DNA of 64,000 nucleotides, taken from contig CAVOYZ010000018.1 of assembly GCA_963700785.1 (NCBI GenBank), positions 17,410 to 81,409 on the forward strand. The letters are read 5' to 3'. Shown here in pieces: positions 1-8,151 of the stretch. Positions within the stretch are counted from its first letter, which is position 1, and each line of letters begins with the position of its first letter. This DNA is from CAXMST01 sp963700785 (GTDB taxonomy: Bacteria; Actinomycetota; Thermoleophilia; Solirubrobacterales; 70-9). Below the pieces are notes generated by a model that was not told where the DNA came from, made no database searches, and worked only from the letters and a program-made list of their open reading frames with translations. Both the position numbers and the translations under genes were made by a program.

Positions 1-2174
1 GGATCCATCAGGTTGCCGGCGAGATCGGTGCCGCGGGCGGAGAACGTGTGCGGGCCGTTGACCAGCGGGCCGACCGTCCGCGGCGAGACGCACTCCGAAA
101 ACGCCGATCCGTCGACCCTGCATTCGATCCGCGGGGCGGCAGTCGAGAAGCCGAAGCTCGAGATCGCAGTCGGGACCGTCCCGGCCGGCCCCGAGTCGAT
201 CGTCGTCTCGACCGGCGGGCTGAGCGCGTAGAGGTCGGGGTCGCGCCCCTGCTGGGCCCGGTTGTCGGTCCAGACCGCGCGCAGGACCCCCTCCGCCGAG
301 GCGAGCCCCTGCCGATCGCCGTAGTCGATCCCGTCGCTGAGCGGCCCGGCGAAGCGCGACTGGGCATCGCTGATCTCGGTCGGCTCCGAGTAGCTCTGCC
401 CCGAGTTGTCCGAGGAGACGTGGACCCGCGTCGCCCGCTGGCCACCGGGATCGCCCTCGGTCGAGTAGTAGGTCGCCTCGACCTCGTCGGTCGACGGATC
501 GACCGTCAGCGCCGGCAGGAAGTGATCGTTGAGATCGAGGGCGCCGTCGGCGCTGAGCCGCACGCCGCTGTTGGGGGCCGGCAGCGCGCGCGGCGCTCCC
601 CCGGCCGCGACCAGGGACTCGAAGGTGCTGTCGCTGCCGGAGGCCGTGCAGCGGGTCGGCGCAGCCGGGTCGGCGTTGTCGCGAAGATCGCTGTAGGCGA
701 CGTAGACGCGGCCGCCGGCCCCGATCTCGACCGCGGGCGAGGGATTGACCAGCCCGCCGGGGGCGGCGATGATCGGACAGCGGAGCGGCAGCGGATCATC
801 GCCGCCGACGCCGTCGTCGTCGAAGCTGTCGAGGTCGGCGATCAGCGAGTCCTCGTTCCAGCTCGACCCCGCGGCGCAGCTCTCGCCGACGCGACAGCGA
901 TCGATCTCGATCGCGTTGTCGGGGCCGGCGTCCCACCAGGCGACGTAGGCATCGCCGGCAGGGCTCAGGGCGAGCGCGGGCATCGCGTAGAGGCCGCCGG
1001 AGGCGGTCACCGGAACCGGTGCGCTCCAGCCGGCCGGGTCGTCGCAGGCGGCGACGTCGGCGCTGAGATCGCACTCGCTGTAGACGACGTTCTGCACACC
1101 CCCGCGGGTCTCGATCCAGGCCGCCGCCAGCGTCTCGCCGGAGAGCACCGCGAGCGCCGGCTTCTCCTGCGCACCGGCGCCTGGGCCGGTGGGCAGCGCC
1201 GCCGTGAGCCCACCGAAGTTCGTGCTCCCAGCGGCGATCCGGTTGAGCGCGATCGGCCCCGCCCCGGCCGCGGTCGCCGCCGCCATCCAGAGGTTGCCGC
1301 TCGCATCCGCCGCGACGGTTGGGTCGCAGCAGATCGACAGAGTCGCCTGTCCGCCGGTCGGCGTTCTGGCGGCGGTCGGCAGCAGCCGCCGGCCGACGCT
1401 GCCGGCGGCGAGCCCCCGATTGGAGACGAACGCCTGCGGAGCGGATCCCGCGTCGTTTGCCGCGGCGATCACCCGCTCAGGGTCGTCGACCTGCACGGCG
1501 ATCGCGCTCGAGGCCTCCGAGCCGTCCTCGAAGCTGAGGTCGTGGTTGACCTGGCCGGCGACCAGGCCGGATGCCGGCGCCGCGGGGCCCGCACCGCGCG
1601 GTTGCGGGCCGGGCGACGAGGGCGCGGCGACCGCGGCGCTCGCCGGCGGCACCGCCTCGATCCGGACGCCGGCGAGCACCGCCGACCGCCGCCGGTCCAC
1701 TCCCCGGACCGATAGGCGCAGCGGCCCGGGCTGCGGGTTCAGCCCCCGGAGCCGCAGCCGCACGTTGCGGCCGCGGACGGCGATCGTCCGCCCGCCGATC
1801 AGCTCGCCCCCGACCGAGCGTCCTCGGTGGCGCGGGTCGGGTCGACGGATGCGTCGCAGGGCGACCCGGATCCGCCGCGGACGGCCCTCGCCGCCCCCGA
1901 GCCTGAAGCGGACGCCGAGCCGCTGGCCGGGCAGACCTGCGAGCAGCCGCCCGGGGGAGAGCTCGACCGCGAGCGGGCCCCGGCTGCGGGTCGTCGAGAC
2001 GATCGGCAGCGGCCGCGGCGGACCGCCGGCCGCCCCCGGATAGGCTCGTCGCTGCTCGGGTCCGGCCTCGGCGAGCGTCGTCGCGACCGGCGCCGGCAGG
2101 AGGACGAGGGCGAGCGCCGTGACTGCGCACGCAGAAAGTGCCCCCGCACGGGGCTGTCCCTGGACCCGCTTCAT
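1..2174 (-). CDS. Secreted Asp-box (BNR/sialidase-like) repeat protein, 3' end outside window
   Basis: The ATG at 2174 opens a frame with no stop down to base 1, so at least 724 residues are present and the C-terminus is missing. The start has a basic then hydrophobic signal peptide (about residues 1-36) followed by an Arg/Pro-rich stretch. The middle reads like a beta-propeller of exo-sialidase/BNR type: an Asp-box-like SSDNSGQSYSEP segment and several W-x-D and Y-V-A-x-S-D turns are visible. The last visible part (VNGPHTFSARGTDLAGN) is typical of a bacterial Ig-like domain. It begins 9 nt after the ispD stop, so it may be co-transcribed. The substrate cannot be inferred; this could be a glycosidase or a non-enzymatic adhesin-like propeller. 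Confidence 0.75.
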   Translation of the reverse strand, partial: MKRVQGQPRAGALSACAVTALALVLLPAPVATTLAEAGPEQRRAYPGAAGGPPRPLPIVSTTRSRGPLAVELSPGRLLAGLPGQRLGVRFRLGGGEGRPRRIRVALRRIRRPDPRHRGRSVGGELIGGRTIAVRGRNVRLRLRGLNPQPGPLRLSVRGVDRRRSAVLAGVRIEAVPPASAAVAAPSSPGPQPRGAGPAAPASGLVAGQVNHDLSFEDGSEASSAIAVQVDDPERVIAAANDAGSAPQAFVSNRGLAAGSVGRRLLPTAARTPTGGQATLSICCDPTVAADASGNLWMAAATAAGAGPIALNRIAAGSTNFGGLTAALPTGPGAGAQEKPALAVLSGETLAAAWIETRGGVQNVVYSECDLSADVAACDDPAGWSAPVPVTASGGLYAMPALALSPAGDAYVAWWDAGPDNAIEIDRCRVGESCAAGSSWNEDSLIADLDSFDDDGVGGDDPLPLRCPIIAAPGGLVNPSPAVEIGAGGRVYVAYSDLRDNADPAAPTRCTASGSDSTFESLVAAGGAPRALPAPNSGVRLSADGALDLNDHFLPALTVDPSTDEVEATYYSTEGDPGGQRATRVHVSSDNSGQSYSEPTEISDAQSRFAGPLSDGIDYGDRQGLASAEGVLRAVWTDNRAQQGRDPDLYALSPPVETTIDSGPAGTVPTAISSFGFSTAAPRIECRVDGSAFSECVSPRTVGPLVNGPHTFSARGTDLAGNLMD

Positions 2175-2183
2175 GCTCTGAGG

Positions 2184-2903
2184 TTAAACCCGCCCGCCGC
2201 CGGCGAGTAGCGCCCCGGCCAGCCGCAGATCGAGCTCGTCGGTGATCTTGAAGTTCGCGCCCGGCGAGCGCTCGAGCAGCACGATCCCGCCCTCGGCCTC
2301 GATCAGAGCTGCCTCATCGGTGGCCGCGGCGAGCGCCCCCGCCTGCTCGGCGCGGCGCTGGGCGGAGCGCAGGCGCTCGACCCGGAAGCCCTGGGGCGTC
2401 TGCGCCAGCCACAGGTCCTCCCTCGGGACGGTGGCGAGGACCGTGCCGGGGCCGCTGCCGTCGTGCGGCTTGCGCGAGCGCTTGACGGTGTCGGCGATCG
2501 GCGTCGCCGCCACCACCGCGTCAGCGCGATCCTCGTCCGAGAGCCGCGCGACGATCGCGTCGAACAGCCCCGGCGGGGCGAGCGGACGGGCCGCGTCATG
2601 GACGAGCACGAGGTCGGTGCCGACGCCGATCATCGCCCGGCTGACCGACTCGGCTCGCGTCTCCCCTCCCGCGACGACCTCGCCGGACAGGCCCGGGTGC
2701 CCGGCGAGCAACTCCCGCGCCCGCTCCTGATCGCCGGCCGGAGCCGCGATCACGACCTCGGTCACCGTCTCGCCGGCCGCGATCGCCGCCAGCGAGTGGT
2801 CGAGCAGCGGCACGCCCGCCAGCTCGACGAAGGCCTTCGGGCCGCCGGCTCCGAGCCTCTTCCCGGAGCCGGCGGCCGCGATCAGGGCCGTTGCGCTGAG
2901 CAG
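2184..2903 (-). CDS. ispD: 2-C-methyl-D-erythritol 4-phosphate cytidylyltransferase, CTG start
   Basis: IspD couples CTP to MEP in the non-mevalonate isoprenoid pathway. The CTP-binding N-terminus reads TALIAAAGSGKRLGAGGPKAF, followed by typical IspD core motifs (HDAARPLAPP, AQTPQGF, TDEAALIEAEG, NFKITDELDL). There is no ATG, GTG or TTG between the in-frame stop inside carD and the CTP loop. The first plausible start is CTG at 2903, seven bases after a GGGAG ribosome site; this gives 239 residues, normal for the family. Starting at the later GTG (2813) would delete the catalytic loop. It lies 25 nt after carD, in the common actinobacterial carD-ispD order. The identification is secure; the CTG start is inferred. 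Confidence 0.93.
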   Translation of the reverse strand: MLSATALIAAAGSGKRLGAGGPKAFVELAGVPLLDHSLAAIAAGETVTEVVIAAPAGDQERARELLAGHPGLSGEVVAGGETRAESVSRAMIGVGTDLVLVHDAARPLAPPGLFDAIVARLSDEDRADAVVAATPIADTVKRSRKPHDGSGPGTVLATVPREDLWLAQTPQGFRVERLRSAQRRAEQAGALAAATDEAALIEAEGGIVLLERSPGANFKITDELDLRLAGALLAGGGRV

Positions 2904-2928
2904 CGTGCCGCTCCCGGGCCGCGCCCCG

Positions 2929-3498
2929 CTAGGCGGGGGCCCCGGCGCCGAAACGCTCTGTCAGGAGCTCGTCGAGGTACTCCTCGGCCCCGTCCTCGTC
3001 CTTGTCGAGCGCGTACATGAACTCGGACGCGAGGATCTTCTTCGCCCGCGTGTACATCTGCTTCTCGCCGGTCGAGAGCCCCTTCTCGATCTCCCTGATC
3101 GCGAGGTTGCGGACCACCTCGGCGAGCTCGAACACGTTCCCGGTCTTGATCTTCTCGCGGTTGTGCTTGAAGCGCCGGTTCCAGTTCTTCGGCATGTCGG
3201 ACACGTCATCGGTGAGGACGCCGACCACCTTCTTGACGTCGTTCTCCCCGATCACGCGGCGCAGGCCCGCCTGGCCGGCGTTGTCGCAGGGAACCTGAAC
3301 GGTCATCTCGTTGTGCAGGATCTTGATCGTCAGGTATTCGCGGGATTCGCCGAGAAGCGCCTTCGTCTCCTTGGTCATCACGACGCCTGCGCCGTGGTGC
3401 GGATAGACGACGTTGTCACCGACCTCGAAGTTACAGTCGAGATCCTCGAGCTCGAGGCCGGTGCCGGTCTCCCCGTCAGCTTCAGCTACTTCTGGAAT
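2929..3498 (-). CDS. carD: RNA polymerase-binding transcription factor CarD, ATT start
   Basis: CarD binds the RNA polymerase beta subunit and stabilises open complexes. The Tudor-like N-terminal domain is clear (FEVGDNVVYPHHGAGVV), followed by the helical DNA-binding domain (KNWNRRFKHNREKIKTG, LSTGEKQMYTRAKKIL). Between the disA stop and the conserved domain there is no ATG, GTG or TTG in any frame. An AAGGAGG ribosome site sits six bases before an in-frame ATT at 3498, which I take as the start; the protein is then 189 residues, with about 25 acidic residues before the CarD domain. A start at the later GTG/ATG (about 3381) would remove the polymerase-binding strand. It sits 39 nt after disA. 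Confidence 0.94.
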   Translation of the reverse strand: MPEVAEADGETGTGLELEDLDCNFEVGDNVVYPHHGAGVVMTKETKALLGESREYLTIKILHNEMTVQVPCDNAGQAGLRRVIGENDVKKVVGVLTDDVSDMPKNWNRRFKHNREKIKTGNVFELAEVVRNLAIREIEKGLSTGEKQMYTRAKKILASEFMYALDKDEDGAEEYLDELLTERFGAGAPA

Positions 3499-3537
3499 CG
3501 TCTTCCTCCTTGGGTCGGATCGGCGCCGTGGCGCCGA

Positions 3538-4650
3538 TCACATCTGCGGATATCGCTCGAAGGCATCGACCTCACGAAGACGGTCGAGGCCCTCCCGGAT
3601 GTCAGCGGCGCGGGCTTCGCCGACGCCGTCGATCCCGGTCAGCTCGGACTCGTCGGCCGCGAGGATCGCCCCGAGGCTGCCGAGCTCCTGGACGACCTTC
3701 TCGCCGACCAACCGCGGCAGCCGCGGTATCCGGCCCAGCGCGCGGTATCCGCGGGCTGAGACCGGGAGGTCGTGCGGGTTGGCCTTGCGGTCGTGGCCGA
3801 GCAACTCGGCCAGCCGACCCAGGTCCAGAAGCTCTTGCTGCGGCAGGTGTGAGAGGGCCGCGAGGGTGTCATCGAGGGCGGCCTCGGAGTCGTCCGCGCC
3901 GTAGTCGCGGATCAGGGCGGCGCGATCGGGGAGCACACCGACCACCGTCTCCTCGAGCTGCATCTCGATCAGCCGGCCCTCCGCTCCGAGCTCGATGATG
4001 TAGCGCTCGACCTCGTAGCTGGTCCGCAGCAGCAGCTCGGCGCGCTGCAGCACGGTGAGCACGTCGTAGAGCGTCACGCTGCCGGCGAACTCGAGCGCGG
4101 TCAGCCGGTTCGCGACCGAGTCGAGGCGGGCGCGGTACTTCTCCAGCGTCGCGAGCCCCTGATTCGCCTTGCTGAGAACGGTCGGAATGTCCTGGAGGAT
4201 GTACTTCATGCCCTCCTGGTAGATCGAGACGACGTCGCGGCGGGCCGAGATCGCGATCACCAGCGCCTTCGTCTGCCTCGAGACCCGCTCGGCGGTCCGG
4301 TGCCGGGTGCCGGTCTCCGACGAGTGGATCGTCGGATCCGGCATCAGCTGCAGGTTCGCCCACGAGATCCGCTTCACCTCGGGATCGAGCACGATCGCGC
4401 CGTCCATCTTCGCCACCTGGTACAGCAGCTGCGGCGTGTACTCGACGTCGAGCTTCAGCCCGCCGCTGAACATGAACGAGAGCTCCTCGGGATCGCCGAT
4501 CACGATCAGCCCGCCGGTCGAGGCATTGATCACGTTGTCAACGCCTTCGCGGAGCGCGGTTCCCGGCGCGACCATGTCGAGCGCCTTGAGCATCCTGGGG
4601 TCCTGACGCGCTTGAGGGTCTGTCTGTTCGTCCCAGGAAGCAGGCGTCAT
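3538..4650 (-). CDS. disA: Diadenylate cyclase DisA (c-di-AMP synthase, DNA integrity scanning)
   Basis: DisA makes cyclic di-AMP from two ATP and scans DNA through a C-terminal helix-hairpin-helix. The DAC domain shows both catalytic motifs, DGA (in VAKMDGAIVLD) and RHRTA (in ETGTRHRTAERVS). A helical linker follows, and the C-terminus carries a HhH motif (LTGIDGVGEARAADIREGL). The length of 370 residues is normal for the family. It lies between radA (100 nt upstream) and carD; the radA-disA pairing is known to be functionally linked in other bacteria. No c-di-AMP riboswitch could be identified in the window. Confidence 0.97.
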   Translation of the reverse strand: MTPASWDEQTDPQARQDPRMLKALDMVAPGTALREGVDNVINASTGGLIVIGDPEELSFMFSGGLKLDVEYTPQLLYQVAKMDGAIVLDPEVKRISWANLQLMPDPTIHSSETGTRHRTAERVSRQTKALVIAISARRDVVSIYQEGMKYILQDIPTVLSKANQGLATLEKYRARLDSVANRLTALEFAGSVTLYDVLTVLQRAELLLRTSYEVERYIIELGAEGRLIEMQLEETVVGVLPDRAALIRDYGADDSEAALDDTLAALSHLPQQELLDLGRLAELLGHDRKANPHDLPVSARGYRALGRIPRLPRLVGEKVVQELGSLGAILAADESELTGIDGVGEARAADIREGLDRLREVDAFERYPQM

Positions 4651-4750
4651 CGAGGCTGTCCACTATGGCAGACGACGCCTGGACCGCGCCGCCAGCCGAT
4701 ACCCGAGTGGAAGGGTCGGATTGGCCCCTGTCAAGCCCCGGCCGGCAGCT

Positions 4751-6169
4751 TCATGCGGCCTCGGCGAACGGCTCGGACCGCGCCTCGGCGCCGCCGGGGC
4801 CGAGCGCCCGCGCGGTCCTGACCGCTGCCCGGACCGTATCGACGGAGCTCAGGCCATCGAGCCGCTCGCCCGCCCGGGGGCCGATCACCGGCTCGAGCCC
4901 GAACTTCCGCGCCTCGGCGAGGCGTCGCTCGGGGTGGCCGACGTGGCGAAGCTCGCCGGTCAGGCCGACCTCCCCGAAGCAGGCAAGTGGCCGTCCCTCG
5001 GGGTCGGCGAGCGCCTGCCCGCTGCGGGCCGAGGCGATCGCGAGCGCCACGGCGAGATCGGCCCCGGGCTCGTCGACGCGAACGCCGCCGGCGACGTTGA
5101 CGAAGACATCGGCCGATCCGACCTGAATCCCGGCGTGACGGGAGAGCACCGCGAGCACCATCGCGAGGCGGTTGCGGTCGATCCCGTTGGCGACACGGCG
5201 TGGCGGCACGACCTCGGTCGGAGCGACGAGCGCCTGGACCTCGACCAGCAGGGGACGGGTCCCCTCCATCGCGACCAGCACCACCGAGCCCGGTGCACCG
5301 GTGGCCTCGGCGACGAACCGGGCGGAGGGGTCCTCGACCTCGACCAGCCCGCCGGAGCGCATCTCGAAGACGCCGACCTCGCTGGTCGCGCCGAATCGGT
5401 TCTTCAGCGCTCTCAGGGTCCGGTAGCTGCGCTCGCGCTCGCCCTCGAAGACGAGCACGCAGTCGACCAGGTGCTCGAGCACCCGCGGCCCGGCCACCGA
5501 GCCCTCCTTGGTCACGTGGCCGACGAGCACCAGCGCCGTGCCCGTCCGCTTGCCGACCTCGGTCAGCGCGCCGGTCACCTGGCGCACCTGGGCGACCGAG
5601 CCCGGCGCGCTCGTCAACTCGGGCGAGTGCATCGTCTGGACCGAGTCGATCACGCAGACCTCCGGCGCCTCGGACTCGATCGTGGCGACGACGGCGTCGA
5701 TCTCGGTCTCGGCCAGCACCGGGACGTCGAGCGCCGCCTCGCCGAGACGCTCGGCACGCATCCGCACCTGCGCCGCGGACTCCTCGCCGGTCACGTACAT
5801 CGTCCGCCGCCCCGCGCTCGAGAGGTTGCCCAGCGCCATCGCCGTGATCGTGCTCTTGCCGATCCCCGGCGCCCCGCCGAGCAGCACCAGCGAACCTGGG
5901 ACCAGCCCGCCGCCGAGCACCCGATCGACCTCGCCGATCCCGGTCAGCAGCCGCTGCTCGGCCGGAGCCGCGACGTCCCGCAGCCTGGTCGAGCGGCGGG
6001 CGCCGCGGGCAGCGCGCCCCCCGCCCCGCTTCGCCGGGCTGGATCGGCTCGGCTCCACAGCGGTCTCGAGCAGCGTGTTCCAGGCGCCGCAGCCGGCGCA
6101 CTGCCCCGACCAGGCGAGGGCCTCGTGCCCGCACTCGTTGCAGACGTGCTTGGTTCTCGCTCGCGCCAT
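4751..6169 (-). CDS. radA: DNA repair protein RadA (RadA/Sms)
   Basis: RadA is a RecA-like DnaB-type helicase that processes recombination intermediates. Domains in order: a C4 zinc finger (CNECGHEALAWSGQCAGCG, residues about 10-28), a RecA-like ATPase with Walker A GGAPGIGKST, the RadA-specific KNRFG motif (LKNRFGATSEVG), and a C-terminal Lon-protease-like domain. It has 472 residues, as expected. It is the first gene of the radA-disA-carD-ispD run; a GGGAGGGG stretch lies upstream of the ATG. Confidence 0.97.
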   Translation of the reverse strand: MARARTKHVCNECGHEALAWSGQCAGCGAWNTLLETAVEPSRSSPAKRGGGRAARGARRSTRLRDVAAPAEQRLLTGIGEVDRVLGGGLVPGSLVLLGGAPGIGKSTITAMALGNLSSAGRRTMYVTGEESAAQVRMRAERLGEAALDVPVLAETEIDAVVATIESEAPEVCVIDSVQTMHSPELTSAPGSVAQVRQVTGALTEVGKRTGTALVLVGHVTKEGSVAGPRVLEHLVDCVLVFEGERERSYRTLRALKNRFGATSEVGVFEMRSGGLVEVEDPSARFVAEATGAPGSVVLVAMEGTRPLLVEVQALVAPTEVVPPRRVANGIDRNRLAMVLAVLSRHAGIQVGSADVFVNVAGGVRVDEPGADLAVALAIASARSGQALADPEGRPLACFGEVGLTGELRHVGHPERRLAEARKFGLEPVIGPRAGERLDGLSSVDTVRAAVRTARALGPGGAEARSEPFAEAA

Positions 6170-6242
6170 TCGCCGGCCCCGATCCTTGCAACCCCTCCCG
6201 ACGGCTTCCCGCCCCCGGCGACCGGCGGGCGTCCGCGGCGGG

Positions 6243-7397
6243 TCAGGCGGCCAGGTGGCGGCCGATCACGACCCGCTGGATCTCGTTCGTGCCCTCGTAG
6301 ATCTGGGTGATCTTCGCGTCCCGCATCATCCGCTCGACCGGGTACTCGTTGACGTAGCCGTATCCGCCGAGCACCTGAACGGCCTCGATCGTGACCTCCA
6401 TCGCCGCGTCAGAGGCGAACAGCTTTGCCATCGAGGAGTAGATCGAGAGCTGGGGGTCGTTGCGGTCGGCGAGCGCACACGCCTTGTAGAGCAGCTCGCG
6501 GGCCGCGGCGGTCTTCGTCTGCATGTCGGCGAGCTTGAACTGCAGCCCCTGGAGCTCGACGATCGGCTTGCCGAACGCCTCGCGCTCCTTCGCGTAGGTG
6601 ACCGCGTAGTCGGTTGCTCCCTGGGCGATGCCGACGGCCTGGGCAGCGGCTCCGAGCCGGGTCCGCTCGAGCGTGCCGAGCGCGACGCTCATGCCGCGCC
6701 CGACCTCGCCGATCACGTTCGCGGCGGGCACCCGCACGTCCTCGAACACCGGCTGCCCCGTGGGCGAGCCGTGGATGCCGAGCTTGTGCTCGTACTTCGG
6801 CACCGAGAACCCGTCCCGGTCCTTCTCGACGACGAACGCCGTGACCCGGCGCGTCTCGGTGTCGGTGACGGCGAAGACCACGTAGTAGTCGGCGATGCCG
6901 GCGTTGGTGATCCAGTTCTTGGTGCCGTTGATCACCCACTCGTCTCCGTCGGCGACCGCCGTGGTCCGCATCGCCGCGGCATCGGAGCCGGCGTCGGGCT
7001 CGCTCAGGCAGAACGCGGGCGAGGTCTTGCCGGCGGCGAGGTCGGGGAGCAGCCGCTGCTTGAGCTCCTCCGATCCGAACAGCTGGATCGGCAGTGACCC
7101 GAGCTCCTGGATCATCAGGATCAGCGCGCAGGCCGCCGATGCCTTGGCGATCTCCTCGACCCCGATCTGGAGCATCACCGTGCCGGTCCCGGTGCCGCCG
7201 TACTCCTCGCTGAACGGCAGCCCGAGGATGTCGTGGGAGGCGAGCAGCTCGCGGATGTCCCAGGGATACTCGTCCTGCTGATCGATCTCGGCGGCGCGCG
7301 GCGCGATCTTCTCGGCGGCCAGCGTCGCGATCATCTCGCGGAAGTCCTTGAACTCCTGCGGCAGGTCGTAGAGGTCGGGGGCGGTGGCTGTCGTCAA
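6243..7397 (-). CDS. Acyl-CoA dehydrogenase, TTG start
   Basis: FAD-dependent alpha,beta-dehydrogenation of acyl-CoA thioesters (384 residues). Family motifs include CLSEPDAGSDAAAM, WVINGTKNWITNAG, the C-terminal QVLGGYGYVNEYPVERMMRDAKI and the signature IYEGTNEIQRVVI with the catalytic Glu region. The open frame runs further upstream, but the coding part begins at TTG 7397, preceded by an AAAGGAG ribosome site five bases away. Which chain length or branched acyl substrate it uses cannot be told. It is divergent from the DUF3159 gene and lacks the palindromic operator found near the two beta-oxidation genes at 40.8 and 52.1 kb. Confidence 0.93.
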   Translation of the reverse strand: MTTATAPDLYDLPQEFKDFREMIATLAAEKIAPRAAEIDQQDEYPWDIRELLASHDILGLPFSEEYGGTGTGTVMLQIGVEEIAKASAACALILMIQELGSLPIQLFGSEELKQRLLPDLAAGKTSPAFCLSEPDAGSDAAAMRTTAVADGDEWVINGTKNWITNAGIADYYVVFAVTDTETRRVTAFVVEKDRDGFSVPKYEHKLGIHGSPTGQPVFEDVRVPAANVIGEVGRGMSVALGTLERTRLGAAAQAVGIAQGATDYAVTYAKEREAFGKPIVELQGLQFKLADMQTKTAAARELLYKACALADRNDPQLSIYSSMAKLFASDAAMEVTIEAVQVLGGYGYVNEYPVERMMRDAKITQIYEGTNEIQRVVIGRHLAA

Positions 7398-7457
7398 CGC
7401 TGCTCCTTTGCGGCTCGGAGGGCGGCGCCGGTCGGCGGGGCGCCCGCTCGTTACGGC

Positions 7458-7463
7458 TATCGT
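7458..7463 (+). promoter_or_regulatory. -10 element TATCGT six bases before a GTG start (possible leaderless mRNA)
   Basis: TATCGT fits the TAnnnT pattern and is followed by exactly six bases and the GTG start of the DUF3159 gene, where a transcript would begin at or next to the start codon. No ribosome site is present. See the finding on leaderless starts. Confidence 0.5.
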
Positions 7464-7469
7464 CGCAGA

Positions 7470-8141
7470 GTGGCAGCTGAGCAGGAACCGACGCCGGAGC
7501 GCCCCGCGCGCGCGGGAATCGCCCTCGGCGAGGCGGTCGGGGGGCCGCTCGGCATCGCCGAGGCGACGCTGCCGTTCATCGCCTTCACGGTCGCCTGGAC
7601 GGCGAGCGGCCGCGACGTGGTCTTCGGCGCGATCGTCGCCGTCGCGATCAGTGCGACGCTCGCCGCCGCGCGACTGATCAAGGGCGAGTCGACGCAGTTC
7701 GCGATCTCCGGGCTGGTCGGCGTCGCGCTCGGTGCCTTCGTCGCCTCGAGGACCGGCAACGCGAGCACCTTCTTTTTGCCGGGAATCCTCACCAACGCGG
7801 CCTGGCTCACGGCCTATCTCGTCTCGATCGTGATCCGCCGTCCGCTGCTCGGCTTCTTCGTCTCGAGACTGACCGAGGAGGGCGACGCCTGGCACACCGA
7901 CCGCGACCGGCTCCGGGCCTACTCGCTGGCGAGCTGGATCTGGGTCGCGCTGTTCAGCCTCCGGCTCTCGATCCAGGTGCCGCTCTACCTGACCGACGCG
8001 GTCACGCCGCTGGCCGTCGCCCGGGTGATCACCGGACTGCCGCTCTTCGCCCTCGGCCTCTGGCTCTCCTACCTGCTGCTGCGGCCGATCATCGAGGAGT
8101 CGGGCGGCCTGCGGATCAAGATCCCCGGCGCCGGCGGCTGA
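7470..8141 (+). CDS. DUF3159 family membrane protein
   Basis: A protein of 223 residues whose N-terminus (GEAVGGPLGIAEATLPFIAFTVAW) matches the actinobacterial DUF3159 family as I know it. I count five to six hydrophobic segments between about residues 28 and 215, so it is an integral membrane protein; its function is unknown. The GTG at 7470 is chosen because it follows a -10 box directly and precedes the family's conserved start. It is transcribed away from the acyl-CoA dehydrogenase and ends 10 nt before the convergent lpd gene. Confidence 0.85.
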   Translation: MAAEQEPTPERPARAGIALGEAVGGPLGIAEATLPFIAFTVAWTASGRDVVFGAIVAVAISATLAAARLIKGESTQFAISGLVGVALGAFVASRTGNASTFFLPGILTNAAWLTAYLVSIVIRRPLLGFFVSRLTEEGDAWHTDRDRLRAYSLASWIWVALFSLRLSIQVPLYLTDAVTPLAVARVITGLPLFALGLWLSYLLLRPIIEESGGLRIKIPGAGG

Positions 8142-8151
8142 GCGAAGCCCC

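Noticed and set aside
48..1715. 555-aa plus-strand open frame over the secreted protein
   Set aside because: Arg/Pro/Gly-rich translation with no domain; the opposite strand has a signal peptide, Asp-box and Ig-like domain in one uninterrupted frame. It is a GC-rich shadow frame.
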